Origin: Bacillota bacterium | GTDB lineage: Bacteria; Bacillota; Clostridia; Tissierellales; Gottschalkiaceae | Assembly (NCBI GenBank): GCA_023420895.1 | Contig: JAEZUY010000015.1 | Location: 1 to 23,256 of the forward strand | Direction: 5' to 3' | Length of the DNA: 23,256 bases | Shown: piece after piece, positions 15,747 through 23,251 of the stretch | Position numbering within the stretch: position 1 is the stretch's first letter | How the letters are laid out: the number at the start of each line of letters is the position of its first letter | Position numbers and translations under genes: made by a program | The notes under the pieces: generated by a model | The model's input: the letters and a program-made list of their open reading frames with translations, nothing else | Databases searched by the model: none | What the model was told of the DNA's origin: nothing

Positions 15747-16961
15747 TTACTGGAATTTTTTCATTATTTCTTCTCCAACAGTTTTTCCGTATTCGAAACT
15801 TTCATTTCCATCTTCGCTGTCAGGAACGAAATTCACTTTAAGTCCGTTTCCTACAGGTTTAAATCTAAGAGCAGTAAGGATACTCTGAACTATATCCACA
15901 CCTTCACCGCTCCATCCGTAAGAACCGAATGCTCCTGTGATTTTTCCTCTGTTTACAACAGGGTTTAGTGCTCCGAATATTTTATATATCGGAAGGAAAG
16001 TATTCTGAGTTATAGTAGGTGTTCCTATAAGAATAGCGTCTGAATGATTTATTTCATACTGAACTTCTTCCATATCAGCATGCTCAACATCCATTATAAC
16101 TATGTCCATATCAGCTACTGAAAGAAGTCCGTCTTTTATCATTTCAGCGATTTTTCCTGTATTTCCATATGCTGAAACATAAGGAATGAACACTTTCGGT
16201 GTTCCTGTTTTTTTCATATGAGCGGCATTGTCTGCCATCTCTTTAGTTTTATCGATATATTTCTGAGGATTTTCTCTTAGTATCGGACCGTGTCCAGTAG
16301 CCAGTATATCTATGTCAATATCTTTTATTTTATCTATAGCTTTAAGCATATGCTCACTGAAAGGACTCATTATAACATTGAAATAGTGTTCGAATGCATT
16401 GCTGAAATCATCAACTTCATCGTTGAACATTCTTTCATCACAGAAGTGGCATCCGAATGAGTCGCAAGTGAAAAGTATATTGTCTTCTTCAAGATAAGTG
16501 TACATAGTGTCAGGCCAGTGAAGGAAAGGAGCTGTTATGAATTTAAGAGTTTTATTTCCTAAATCAAGCTCGTCGCCGTCCTTAACTACTATATGCTCGA
16601 AATCTTTATTAGTTATAGCTTTAAGGAATCTGATTCCTGTGCCAGTACCTACAACTGTAGCGTTAGGAGCTATTTCAAGTAAATCTTTAAGACATCCTGA
16701 GTGGTCAGGTTCAGTATGGTTCATGATTATATAATCTATTTCTTCAGGGTTTACAACAGATTTAACTTTATTTAAATAATCTTCTGCAAACTTATCTTTT
16801 GAAGCTTCTATTATTACTTTCTTATCAGCATCGATGAAGTATGAATTGTAAGTTGTACCGTATCTAGTATTCATAACAACGTCGAAAGTAACTAGAGAAG
16901 GGTCTAGAATCCCAATCCATTTCACATTTTCATTTAAATCTAAAACTTTAGTATTATCCAT
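15747..16961 (-). CDS. fprA: Flavodiiron protein (class A, FprA type)
   Basis: 404 residues: metallo-beta-lactamase-like domain (about 1-250) plus flavodoxin domain (about 256-404). The diiron ligands are all present: H82-x-E84-x-D86, H148, D167 and H224, with spacings close to those of Moorella FprA. The FMN phosphate loop is SAYGNTGK at 263-270. There is no rubredoxin extension, so it is class A. It reduces O2 to water and/or NO to N2O in the cytoplasm, taking electrons from a rubredoxin or reduced flavin. The ATG has AGGAGGT nine bases upstream. Only 34 bases separate it from dnaB upstream, so it probably shares that transcript. With the NADH oxidase at 21338 it indicates oxygen defence. 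Confidence 0.95.
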   Translation of the reverse strand: MDNTKVLDLNENVKWIGILDPSLVTFDVVMNTRYGTTYNSYFIDADKKVIIEASKDKFAEDYLNKVKSVVNPEEIDYIIMNHTEPDHSGCLKDLLEIAPNATVVGTGTGIRFLKAITNKDFEHIVVKDGDELDLGNKTLKFITAPFLHWPDTMYTYLEEDNILFTCDSFGCHFCDERMFNDEVDDFSNAFEHYFNVIMSPFSEHMLKAIDKIKDIDIDILATGHGPILRENPQKYIDKTKEMADNAAHMKKTGTPKVFIPYVSAYGNTGKIAEMIKDGLLSVADMDIVIMDVEHADMEEVQYEINHSDAILIGTPTITQNTFLPIYKIFGALNPVVNRGKITGAFGSYGWSGEGVDIVQSILTALRFKPVGNGLKVNFVPDSEDGNESFEYGKTVGEEIMKKFQ

Positions 16962-16995
16962 TTATTACATACCTCCTAAAAAACTGTAATGTAAA

Positions 16996-18351
16996 TTATT
17001 GATTTGCCATTTGTCTCTCTATATTGAGAAACTTAGTGTATTCTCCTGCAAACACCAGCTCAACTATACCGGTAGGACCGTTTCTATGCTTCGCTATAAT
17101 TACTTCTGTAGTATTTTTCTTCTCAGAATCAGGATTGTAGTATTCATCCCTGTAAAGGAACATGACTATATCCGCATCCTGCTCTATTGCTCCTGATTCC
17201 CTCAAGTCCGACAGTATAGGTCTGTGGTCGGAACGCAGTTCCGGAGCACGTGAAAGCTGAGAAAGCGCTATAACAGTGCAGTCCATCTCTTTTGCCAGAG
17301 CTTTGAGTCCTCTGGAAATTGCAGAAATTTCCTGCTGTCTGCTTTCAGAACGGCCGTCTCCGCTCATAAGCTGAAGATAGTCTATTAGAACTACATCGAG
17401 TCCTTTTTCTATTTTTATCTTTCTGCACTTTGCTCTCAAATCAGAAAGAGTTATTCCCGGAGTGTCGTCTATAGTTATATTTCTCTGAGAAAGAATCTGA
17501 AGCGTTTCTATGAGTCTTGTCCAGTTGTCAGGGTCAGTATTTAAATCTCCTCTGATAATCTTTTGAAGCTCAATATGCGATTCAGAAGAGATCATACGCT
17601 GCGCAATCTGGTTTTTAGACATTTCCAGACTGAATATTGCAACAGATACATCGGGATCTTTCGCAGCATTCAGTGCAATATTGACTGAAAAGGCAGTTTT
17701 ACCCATCGAAGGTCTTGCGGCTACGAGAACAAGGTCCGACCTCTGAAGTCCGGATGTTTTATTGTCTAAATCTATAAATCCAGTGCTTATTCCTGTTATA
17801 TCACCGTCGCTCATAGACATTTTCTCTATATTTTTAAGTGTATCCATAAGGATATTCTTTATTTCCTCAGGTCCGTCCTTGGTTCTCTTCTGAGATATAT
17901 CGAATATGCTTTTTTCTGCGAGTTCAACAACCTGATCGGCATTCAGACTGGAGTCTGAACTGTAGCTGATAAGATTTTCAGATACTTTAATTATACTTCT
18001 GAGAACTGATTTATCTTTCAGTATTTTACAGTAATGCTCAGTATTTGCAGAAGTTGAATAAGAATCTGTAAGTCCTGCTATATAGACAGTTCCTCCAACT
18101 AATTCTGTAAGTTTTTTTTCATTGAGTTTTGAAATGACCGAAATTATATCAACAGGCTCATTATTGTCGCTCAGATTCGATATAGCATCGAAGATGTGCT
18201 TGTGCTTATCAAGGAAAAAATCCTCCCTTGTCAAGGCGTCTCTGGCTGTTATAAGGCCATCGGGGTCTGACAGCATCGACCCTAGAACAGCTCTTTCAGC
18301 TTCTATGTCCTTGGGGAGATCTGTACTGTTAAAACTGCTAACTTCTTCCAA
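16996..18351 (-). CDS. dnaB: Replicative DNA helicase DnaB
   Basis: 451 residues, normal length and without intein. The N-terminal DnaB domain (about 12-115) starts LPKDIEAERAVLGSML. The RecA-like motor (about 185-450) has Walker A ARPSMGKT at 212-219, a catalytic E243 in FSLEMS and Walker B LIDYLQL with D324. It unwinds DNA ahead of the fork as a hexamer. The start is TTG at 18349-18351 behind AGGAGGGG. In many Firmicutes dnaB follows rplI on the same strand; here it is reversed relative to rplI and separated from it by fprA and a GNAT gene. A promoter lies upstream. Confidence 0.97.
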   Translation of the reverse strand: MEEVSSFNSTDLPKDIEAERAVLGSMLSDPDGLITARDALTREDFFLDKHKHIFDAISNLSDNNEPVDIISVISKLNEKKLTELVGGTVYIAGLTDSYSTSANTEHYCKILKDKSVLRSIIKVSENLISYSSDSSLNADQVVELAEKSIFDISQKRTKDGPEEIKNILMDTLKNIEKMSMSDGDITGISTGFIDLDNKTSGLQRSDLVLVAARPSMGKTAFSVNIALNAAKDPDVSVAIFSLEMSKNQIAQRMISSESHIELQKIIRGDLNTDPDNWTRLIETLQILSQRNITIDDTPGITLSDLRAKCRKIKIEKGLDVVLIDYLQLMSGDGRSESRQQEISAISRGLKALAKEMDCTVIALSQLSRAPELRSDHRPILSDLRESGAIEQDADIVMFLYRDEYYNPDSEKKNTTEVIIAKHRNGPTGIVELVFAGEYTKFLNIERQMANQ

Positions 18352-18381
18352 TCAAACCCCTCCTATAAATCATATATAGTT

Positions 18382-18410
18382 ATTATATCAGAGTTTTAAC
18401 TATATTATAA
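18382..18410 (-). promoter_or_regulatory. Probable dnaB promoter
   Basis: On the minus strand TTATAA (18405-18410), 17 bases and a perfect TATAAT (18382-18387), about 20 bases before the dnaB ribosome binding site. The -35 is only 4 of 6. Confidence 0.45.
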
Positions 18411-18429
18411 TAAGAGGATTATCGCAAGA

Positions 18430-19143
18430 CTATTTATATGCTACAGAAATGAGATGAAAAGATTCATCCGGATTGAATTCATCTTTCTTAAAAGAGCCGT
18501 AATATTCCATATTTTTGAACCCGGCTTCCATAAGAAGACTTTCAAGTTCTATAAATCTGATTGGGAGAAGATAAACTTTATTTCCCATTTCATTAGCCTG
18601 AGTTTTTAGAACTGTTCTGAATTCAATTTTGTTTCTGAATTCATTATAATCGTAGTATCTCTCAAAAGTGATTCCTCTCTCTTCATTCACTATCGTAGGA
18701 AGAGATTTGACATTATGATCCAGAACTCTGTCATAGTTTATTATCTGAACTGCAAATTTTCCGCCTTCATTAAGTGATTTATAAGCTTTCTTGAAAAACG
18801 ACAGAACTTCTTCTTCGTTTTCAAGATGAACTACAGAGTTTCCTACACAGTAGATTAAATCGAAACACGATTTGAAATTATCTATGTGAAGCATATTCAT
18901 CACATATGATTCAACTTTCAGACTCTTAGTCTGAAGTGCATTTATCATGCTTCTGTTCAAATCTATTGCAGTGACCATATGTCCTGCTTCATTAAGAGCT
19001 ATAGCATTTTCCCCTGTTCCTGATGCAACATCCAGAATATATTTTGGAGGATCTCCTGCAAGCTCCTTTAAAAAATGTATCTGATTTTCGTTCTTTTTAA
19101 AGATTTCATCATAGTAGTTTGCAATTTCCGTATAGAACTTCAT
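18430..19143 (-). CDS. Class I SAM-dependent methyltransferase
   Basis: 237 residues from the ATG at 19141-19143. Two in-frame upstream starts (GTG at 19152, ATG at 19149) overlap or abut the AAGAGGTG ribosome binding site, so this ATG is preferred. Motif I is D38-V-A-S-G-T-G44, the acidic ribose-binding residue is D61 at the end of strand 2, and post-I motifs IYCVGNSVVHLENEEE follow. This is a Methyltransf_25-like fold; the substrate (small molecule, RNA or protein) is not apparent. Its stop lies 78 bases before the dnaB start, and no terminator is evident between them. Confidence 0.9.
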   Translation of the reverse strand: MKFYTEIANYYDEIFKKNENQIHFLKELAGDPPKYILDVASGTGENAIALNEAGHMVTAIDLNRSMINALQTKSLKVESYVMNMLHIDNFKSCFDLIYCVGNSVVHLENEEEVLSFFKKAYKSLNEGGKFAVQIINYDRVLDHNVKSLPTIVNEERGITFERYYDYNEFRNKIEFRTVLKTQANEMGNKVYLLPIRFIELESLLMEAGFKNMEYYGSFKKDEFNPDESFHLISVAYK

Positions 19144-19168
19144 TATCATCACCTCTTAATTATATTTA

Positions 19169-19180
19169 CCCTAAATAGGG
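19169..19180. promoter_or_regulatory. Inverted repeat between divergent genes
   Basis: CCCTA-AA-TAGGG is a 5-base perfect inverted repeat with a two-base centre in the AT-rich region between the methyltransferase and ABC genes. It could be an operator close to the methyltransferase start, but no regulator is known. Confidence 0.3.
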
Positions 19181-19240
19181 GAGAATAGTTAATATAATCA
19201 AAAATAGTGCTGTTATTGTTTATTATTTACTATAATCATT

Positions 19241-19268
19241 TTGATATACGGTGATATTAAGATATAAT
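19241..19268 (+). promoter_or_regulatory. Promoter of the ABC ATPase/permease pair
   Basis: TTGATA (19241-19246), 16 bases and TATAAT (19263-19268), matching 5 and 6 of 6 bases. Transcription should start near 19275. Confidence 0.65.
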
Positions 19269-19302
19269 AAAGTAATAAGACATTTATAGGGAAGGTGGTG
19301 AA

Positions 19303-19331
19303 TTCTGCCAATCACGAAATGAGGGGCAGAA
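19303..19331 (+). promoter_or_regulatory. Hairpin covering the ABC ATPase ribosome binding site
   Basis: TTCTGCC (19303-19309) pairs with GGCAGAA (19325-19331). The second arm overlaps the GAGGGG that serves the TTG start at 19338. An earlier GTG (19295) with AGGGAAGG opens a 67-codon frame (19295-19498) that runs through the hairpin and overlaps the ATPase in another frame. A coupled or leader-controlled start is possible. Confidence 0.35.
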
Positions 19332-19337
19332 AAGTTC

Positions 19338-20528
19338 TTGATAGTATTAGAGAATTTGGAAAAAAGCTACGATGGGAAAAAAGTACTGAGAAATATAAAC
19401 CTGACTCTAGAACCCGGAAAAATATATGGAATTCTGGGAAAGGATTTTTCAGGAAAAACTTCTCTGCTGAAAATAATATCGGGACAGATGAAAGCTGACT
19501 CTGGAAAAGCGCTTTTTGAAGGTGTGAAGATTTATGAGAAGCCCGATATAATAGAAAATATATCTTTAGTCAGAGAAGAAGGAATCGGAATTGACGACCT
19601 TAAGGTCAAAAAAATGATGAATCTTGCAAGAATAGCATATAAGAACTGGGATGAAGAATTTAAAGAGCTTCTAGTGGAAGAATTCGATATAGATATGGAT
19701 CAGAGATTCTATAGACTGACAAGAGAGAAGCAGACTCTTGTAGGAGTAGTTATAGGTCTTGCTTCAAGAGCTGAATGGACTGTATTTGATGAACCGACAC
19801 TGGGCTTAAGCAAAGTCAATGCCGCAAAATTCTGTGAAATAATGAGAAGAGATATATTAGAAAATCCGAGAACGGTAGTTATTTCTAACAGCAGAATAGA
19901 CTGCACATCAAACCTTTTCGACAGTATAGTTATAATGAGAGAAGGAAGAATAATTTTAGATGAAGAACTTGAAACAGTGAAAAACAGACTGTTCTATGCA
20001 TCAGGCCAGAAATCTATAATAGACATCCAGCTTGAAAAAAATGTTATATTCAAAGAACAGTTCGGAGATACAACTGTAGTCGGCATCTATGATGATATAA
20101 GCACTATGGAAAAATACGCTTATGGAGAAAAAAATATAGATATAAGCAAGATGCCTCTTTACAGAGCTTATTCATACTTTACAGAAGAGTACATAGAACC
20201 TGAAAAAGAGGAAGATATGGAAGTAATACTTAAAATGTATGGTGATGACGAGGCTGAAGAAGAAATAATAGTCATAGAAGAAGAGCATGAAGAAGAACAG
20301 GACGAAGAACCGAAAGTTATAAAATCAGAAGTCACTCAGACTGTCACTGAAAAAGACGGTGAAGAGATAGTTGAAACAGTTTCAAAGGATATCATAGAGG
20401 ATATTTCGGAAGAATCAGGAGAATCAGAAGAAATATTAGAAGAGACAGGAAAGATAGAAATAATAGAAAGAGAAGATAAAGAGGAAAATTCAGAAGAAAC
20501 GGAGGCTGATGCAGATGTCAAGTCTTAG
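19338..20528 (+). CDS. Degenerate ABC-type ATPase with acidic C-terminal tail
   Basis: 396 residues from the TTG at 19338; an in-frame stop at 19320-19322 rules out a longer start. Residues 1-215 are an ABC nucleotide-binding domain close to YtrB-type exporters. Walker A is GKDFSGKT (34-41), which keeps G-x4-GKT but lacks the usual middle glycine. Walker B ends F-D151-E152. The signature is L127-T-R-E-K-Q instead of LSGGQ, and the switch histidine is replaced by S185 or its neighbours. Residues from about 285 to 396 form an unusual tail rich in Glu and Asp, with no fold evident. The permease start lies inside its last 14 bases. It probably powers or regulates that permease; reduced ATPase activity is inference. 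Confidence 0.85.
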   Translation: MIVLENLEKSYDGKKVLRNINLTLEPGKIYGILGKDFSGKTSLLKIISGQMKADSGKALFEGVKIYEKPDIIENISLVREEGIGIDDLKVKKMMNLARIAYKNWDEEFKELLVEEFDIDMDQRFYRLTREKQTLVGVVIGLASRAEWTVFDEPTLGLSKVNAAKFCEIMRRDILENPRTVVISNSRIDCTSNLFDSIVIMREGRIILDEELETVKNRLFYASGQKSIIDIQLEKNVIFKEQFGDTTVVGIYDDISTMEKYAYGEKNIDISKMPLYRAYSYFTEEYIEPEKEEDMEVILKMYGDDEAEEEIIVIEEEHEEEQDEEPKVIKSEVTQTVTEKDGEEIVETVSKDIIEDISEESGESEEILEETGKIEIIEREDKEENSEETEADADVKS

Positions 20529-21273
20529 CAGATCAATCAGACTGACTAACTACAGTCTGAAGAAAGGTCTTTTAATTACATTAATAGTTACGCTGATAAT
20601 AGATATAGCGCTTATAGCCGCCAATTTCTATTTTGAAAGCATATCTATAGGAGGAATAATTACGGGATCAGGCGATAATCAGCTTTTAAGCATATTTGCG
20701 ATTAATATACTGCCGTTTATAATATTTTTCCTTACGAATTCGATGCTGATATTTTCAGAAAGTCTTCCAATATCGATAAGCTATTCGCTTACGAGAGGAA
20801 ATTTCTTTAAATCTATGATAATTAATTCAGCTATAATAGCTGCAATATTTTCTATAATTCAGGGAATACTGTTCAAAATTGAGCCTGCACTTATAGGACG
20901 CATGGGCAAGACAGCAAGAGATAATTTCATAATATTCAACACTTGGAATGACAATGTATTTGTGATAATCCTATGTCTTTTTGTTATGATTATTTCATTT
21001 CTTGCATTTATAAATCTTTTAGTCGGACTGAACTACAAATTTGGATTCAGAGTATGGCTGATTGTTGCTGGACTGATACTTATAGGCGTTCTTTTAAACA
21101 AAGGACTCAATGTATCGTTTGCTCCTTTTCTTTCATATGTGAACATGCTTATGAGCATTAAGATGAGATTTACGAATCTGATTATTATGGGAGTAATTTT
21201 CTTAGTATCAAATATAATAAACTATTTAATAATAAAGAGTATAAGCATAAAATATGAAATAATAAAAAAATAA
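20515..21273 (+). CDS. ABC-type membrane subunit, six membrane segments
   Basis: 252 residues from the ATG at 20515, nine bases after GGAGG. An ATG at 20509 is in frame but too close to that site. Hydrophobic segments lie near 18-38, 57-80, 96-118, 145-168, 178-195 and 222-243, the layout of ABC-2-type permeases. No named subfamily motif is recognised. It overlaps the ATPase gene upstream by 14 bases, so the two are translationally coupled and should form one complex. The substrate is unknown. A strong symmetric terminator follows. Confidence 0.8.
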   Translation: MSSLSRSIRLTNYSLKKGLLITLIVTLIIDIALIAANFYFESISIGGIITGSGDNQLLSIFAINILPFIIFFLTNSMLIFSESLPISISYSLTRGNFFKSMIINSAIIAAIFSIIQGILFKIEPALIGRMGKTARDNFIIFNTWNDNVFVIILCLFVMIISFLAFINLLVGLNYKFGFRVWLIVAGLILIGVLLNKGLNVSFAPFLSYVNMLMSIKMRFTNLIIMGVIFLVSNIINYLIIKSISIKYEIIKK

Positions 21274-21284
21274 TTTTAGAAATT

Positions 21285-21320
21285 AAAAAGTCTGTACAGA
21301 ATTATCTGTACAGACTTTTT
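21285..21320. terminator. Bidirectional terminator between convergent genes
   Basis: A perfect 16-base stem (21285-21300 with 21305-21320) around an ATTA loop. A run on the left and T run on the right give a U tail on either strand. It serves the ABC pair (+) and the NADH oxidase (-), whose stop is 18 bases away. Confidence 0.93.
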
Positions 21321-21337
21321 TATATAATAAAAGTTTT

Positions 21338-22681
21338 TTATTCTGCAGAAAGTGCAGCCATAGTTATATAATTATAAGGCTGATTGAAGTGAGGCATGAA
21401 GAATATATCGAGAAGTTTCAGCTTGTCGATAGTTAAATGCTCCTGAATTGCCAGCGAGAACATGTGTATTCCCATTGACATATCGTATTTTGAAGCCATT
21501 TGAGCCCCTAATATCTCTCTGCTGTCTTTGTCGTATACTATTTTCAGTTTAACTTTTTCGTTCGGCTCCTGCTCAATGAAAGCCGGTTTTTGAAGATCTT
21601 CAAAACTTGCAGATACAGGATTGAATCCGTGTCTTGCTGCAGCCGCAGTAGTGAGTCCTGTAGAAACCATCTTCAGGTCGTATATGCAGAGTCCGTTAGA
21701 GCCCTGAACACCTATAGATTCAAGTTCAGTTCCTGCAGCGTTGTGGGCTGCTATTATACCTGATCTTACAGCGTTAGTAGCAAGCGCTATATAGTTAGTG
21801 TCTCTTATAGAGTTGTCATATACAGTAGCGCAGTCTCCGATAGCGTATACATCTTTCAGACTTGTTTCCTGTTTTCTGTTTACAAGATAAGCTTCGTTTG
21901 AGAATGTTTCAAGCTTGTCTTTCCCGAGTGCTGTATTAGGTCTGAATCCTGTAGCCAGAATTACCATTTCACAGTCGAAATCTTTTGTATTAGTAGTTAT
22001 TCCGCACACTTTTCCGTCTTTGCCGTTTATAGATTCTACACATTGTCCGAATTCAAGCTGAATTCCGTGCTCTCTCAGATTGTTTTCCATAAGTTCAGTA
22101 AATTCCGGATCATAGTATCCTGAAAGACAAGTTTTTTCACAGTCTATCAGAATTGAATCTTTTCCTTTTCTTTTGAAAGCTTCAGCAAGCTCAACACCTA
22201 TATATCCGGCTCCAACTACTGCAACAGTCTTTATTTCATCACTGTCTATTTTTTCGATTACAGACTGAGCATCCTGGAACAGTTTTACCTTCTGAACGTT
22301 TTCAAGGTCATTTCCCGGAATATCTATAATTATAGGTTCAGATCCTGTAGCGAGTATCAGCTTATCGTAAGATTCTTCAACTTCAGTTCCGTCTGAAAGA
22401 ACCGCTTTAACTGTTTTAGAATCAAAATCTATATCCTTAACTTCAGATTCCATATTGATCTTAGCTCCCTTAGATTCTAAAGTCTCTTTATCAGAGTAGA
22501 AGAGACCGTCCGGTTTGCTTATCTGTTTACCTATCCACAGAGCCATTCCGCATCCTAGGAAACTTATATTAGAGTTTCTGTCAAAAACTACAACTTCGTT
22601 TTCATTTCCATAATTGTCAAGCAGCGTGTTTATCGCCGCAGTACCAGCGTGATTTGCACCTATTACTACAATTTTGCTCAT
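21338..22681 (-). CDS. nox: NADH oxidase, water-forming type (Nox/CoADR family)
   Basis: 447 residues, typical of the single-cysteine pyridine nucleotide-disulfide oxidoreductases. FAD-binding GANHAGTAA (8-16) carries the conserved His11. C44 in SFLGCGMAL is the redox-active cysteine (Cys42 in the enterococcal enzymes). The NAD fold is VVGAGYIG at 155-162, with an acidic D180 ending strand 2, favouring NADH over NADPH. The second FAD motif is AIGDC at 280-284. It reduces O2 to water with NADH through a cysteine sulfenic acid. NADH peroxidase or CoA-disulfide reductase activity remains possible, since these share the fold. The ATG follows AAGGAGG. Confidence 0.9.
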   Translation of the reverse strand: MSKIVVIGANHAGTAAINTLLDNYGNENEVVVFDRNSNISFLGCGMALWIGKQISKPDGLFYSDKETLESKGAKINMESEVKDIDFDSKTVKAVLSDGTEVEESYDKLILATGSEPIIIDIPGNDLENVQKVKLFQDAQSVIEKIDSDEIKTVAVVGAGYIGVELAEAFKRKGKDSILIDCEKTCLSGYYDPEFTELMENNLREHGIQLEFGQCVESINGKDGKVCGITTNTKDFDCEMVILATGFRPNTALGKDKLETFSNEAYLVNRKQETSLKDVYAIGDCATVYDNSIRDTNYIALATNAVRSGIIAAHNAAGTELESIGVQGSNGLCIYDLKMVSTGLTTAAAARHGFNPVSASFEDLQKPAFIEQEPNEKVKLKIVYDKDSREILGAQMASKYDMSMGIHMFSLAIQEHLTIDKLKLLDIFFMPHFNQPYNYITMAALSAE

Positions 22682-22717
22682 AAAACTTCCTCCTTATTAT
22701 AAATGTCTCTACTTGAA

Positions 22718-22747
22718 AATATACCCCTGAAATGACAAAAATAACAA
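22718..22747 (-). promoter_or_regulatory. Possible nox promoter
   Basis: On the minus strand TTGTTA (22742-22747), 18 bases and TATATT (22718-22723), placing the start near 22711, about 30 bases before the ATG. Each box is imperfect. Confidence 0.35.
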
Positions 22748-22884
22748 TTAATGGTATATGTTCTATGATAAAAACACTTTATGAGATAAAAATTGAGAAT
22801 TTAAAATATCTATAGTGCAGTAATAAACTGTATTGTGGGATTAGAAAACTGGGAATTAAAAAATAAAAAATCTTTAAATTGATG

Positions 22885-22913
22885 TTGACAAGCCTGTTTT
22901 TATAAGATATACT
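22885..22913 (+). promoter_or_regulatory. Promoter of the second tRNA cluster
   Basis: TTGACA (22885-22890), 17 bases and TATACT (22908-22913), ending 17 bases before tRNA-Lys. The layout matches the promoter of the first cluster. Confidence 0.82.
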
Positions 22914-22930
22914 ATCAAAGTAAGTTACGA

Positions 22931-23006
22931 GGTCCATTAGCTCAGTTGGTAGAGCACCTGACTCTTAATCAGGGTGTCCCGCGTTCGAGCCGCGGATGGA
23001 TCACCA
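22931..23006 (+). tRNA. tRNA-Lys (CTT)
   Basis: Acceptor stem GGTCCAT/ATGGATC with one G-T pair; anticodon loop CTCTTAA with CTT at 22964-22966; T-loop TTCGAGC; CCA encoded. It reads AAG. Confidence 0.95.
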
Positions 23007-23012
23007 GAATAA

Positions 23013-23087
23013 GGCCCTATGGTCAAGCGGTTAAGACATCGCCCTTTCACGGCGGTAACCCGGATTCGAATCCCGGTAGGGTCACCA
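23013..23087 (+). tRNA. tRNA-Glu (TTC), copy 2, with a T-stem mismatch
   Basis: Identical to the copy at 3680-3754 except for one base: position 53 is A (23064) instead of G, facing C61 (23072). This breaks the nearly universal G53-C61 pair that closes the T-loop. Anticodon TTC is at 23046-23048 and CCA is encoded. It may be a functional variant, a decaying copy or a sequencing error. Confidence 0.9.
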
Positions 23088-23092
23088 TAAAC

Positions 23093-23168
23093 GGTCGCAT
23101 AGCTCAGTTGGGAGAGCATCTGTCTTACAAGCAGGGGGTCATAGGTTCGAGCCCTATTGCGACCACCA
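23093..23168 (+). tRNA. tRNA-Val (TAC), copy 2
   Basis: Identical to the copy at 3761-3836 except that base 31 is T (23123) instead of C, giving a tolerated U-G pair with G39. Anticodon TAC is at 23126-23128. Confidence 0.96.
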
Positions 23169-23174
23169 TATAAT

Positions 23175-23251
23175 GGCCTGGTAGTTCAGTTGGTTAGAAT
23201 GCCAGCCTGTCACGCTGGAGGTCGAGGGTTCGAGTCCCTTCCAGGTCGCCA
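23175..23251 (+). tRNA. tRNA-Asp (GTC)
   Basis: Acceptor stem GGCCTGG/CCAGGTC with one G-T pair; anticodon loop CTGTCAC with GTC at 23209-23211; discriminator G and encoded CCA. No terminator follows before the window ends, so the cluster probably continues. Confidence 0.97.

Larger units (their letters stand above)
23013..23168 (+). repeat. Duplicated tRNA Glu-Val unit (other copy 3680-3836)
   Basis: The Glu-Val pair occurs in both tRNA clusters in the same order, with one base change in each gene and short AT-rich spacers of 6 (first) and 5 (second) bases. This points to a segmental duplication about 19 kb apart in direct orientation. Confidence 0.85.

Noticed and set aside
15727..15753. 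Imperfect hairpin spanning the fprA stop as a terminator before the GNAT gene
   Set aside because: One mismatch, an AT-rich stem and no real T run on the minus strand. Its better T run is on the plus strand, where no gene ends.
16962..16977. ATG-TAA mini-ORF directly after AGGAGGT in front of fprA
   Set aside because: The ATG abuts the ribosome binding site with no spacing, so it is unlikely to be used; the fprA ATG nine bases downstream is well placed.
22525..22540. CTATCCACA inside nox as another DnaA box
   Set aside because: A single mismatched copy in a conserved coding segment with no neighbours; chance is enough to explain it.
22696..22701. Minus-strand TATAAT just before nox as its -10
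   Set aside because: It touches the AAGGAGG site; the start point would fall in or after the ribosome binding site.
22937..23173. Open reading frames across the second tRNA cluster
   Set aside because: Same reason: shadows of the Lys, Glu, Val and Asp tRNA genes.
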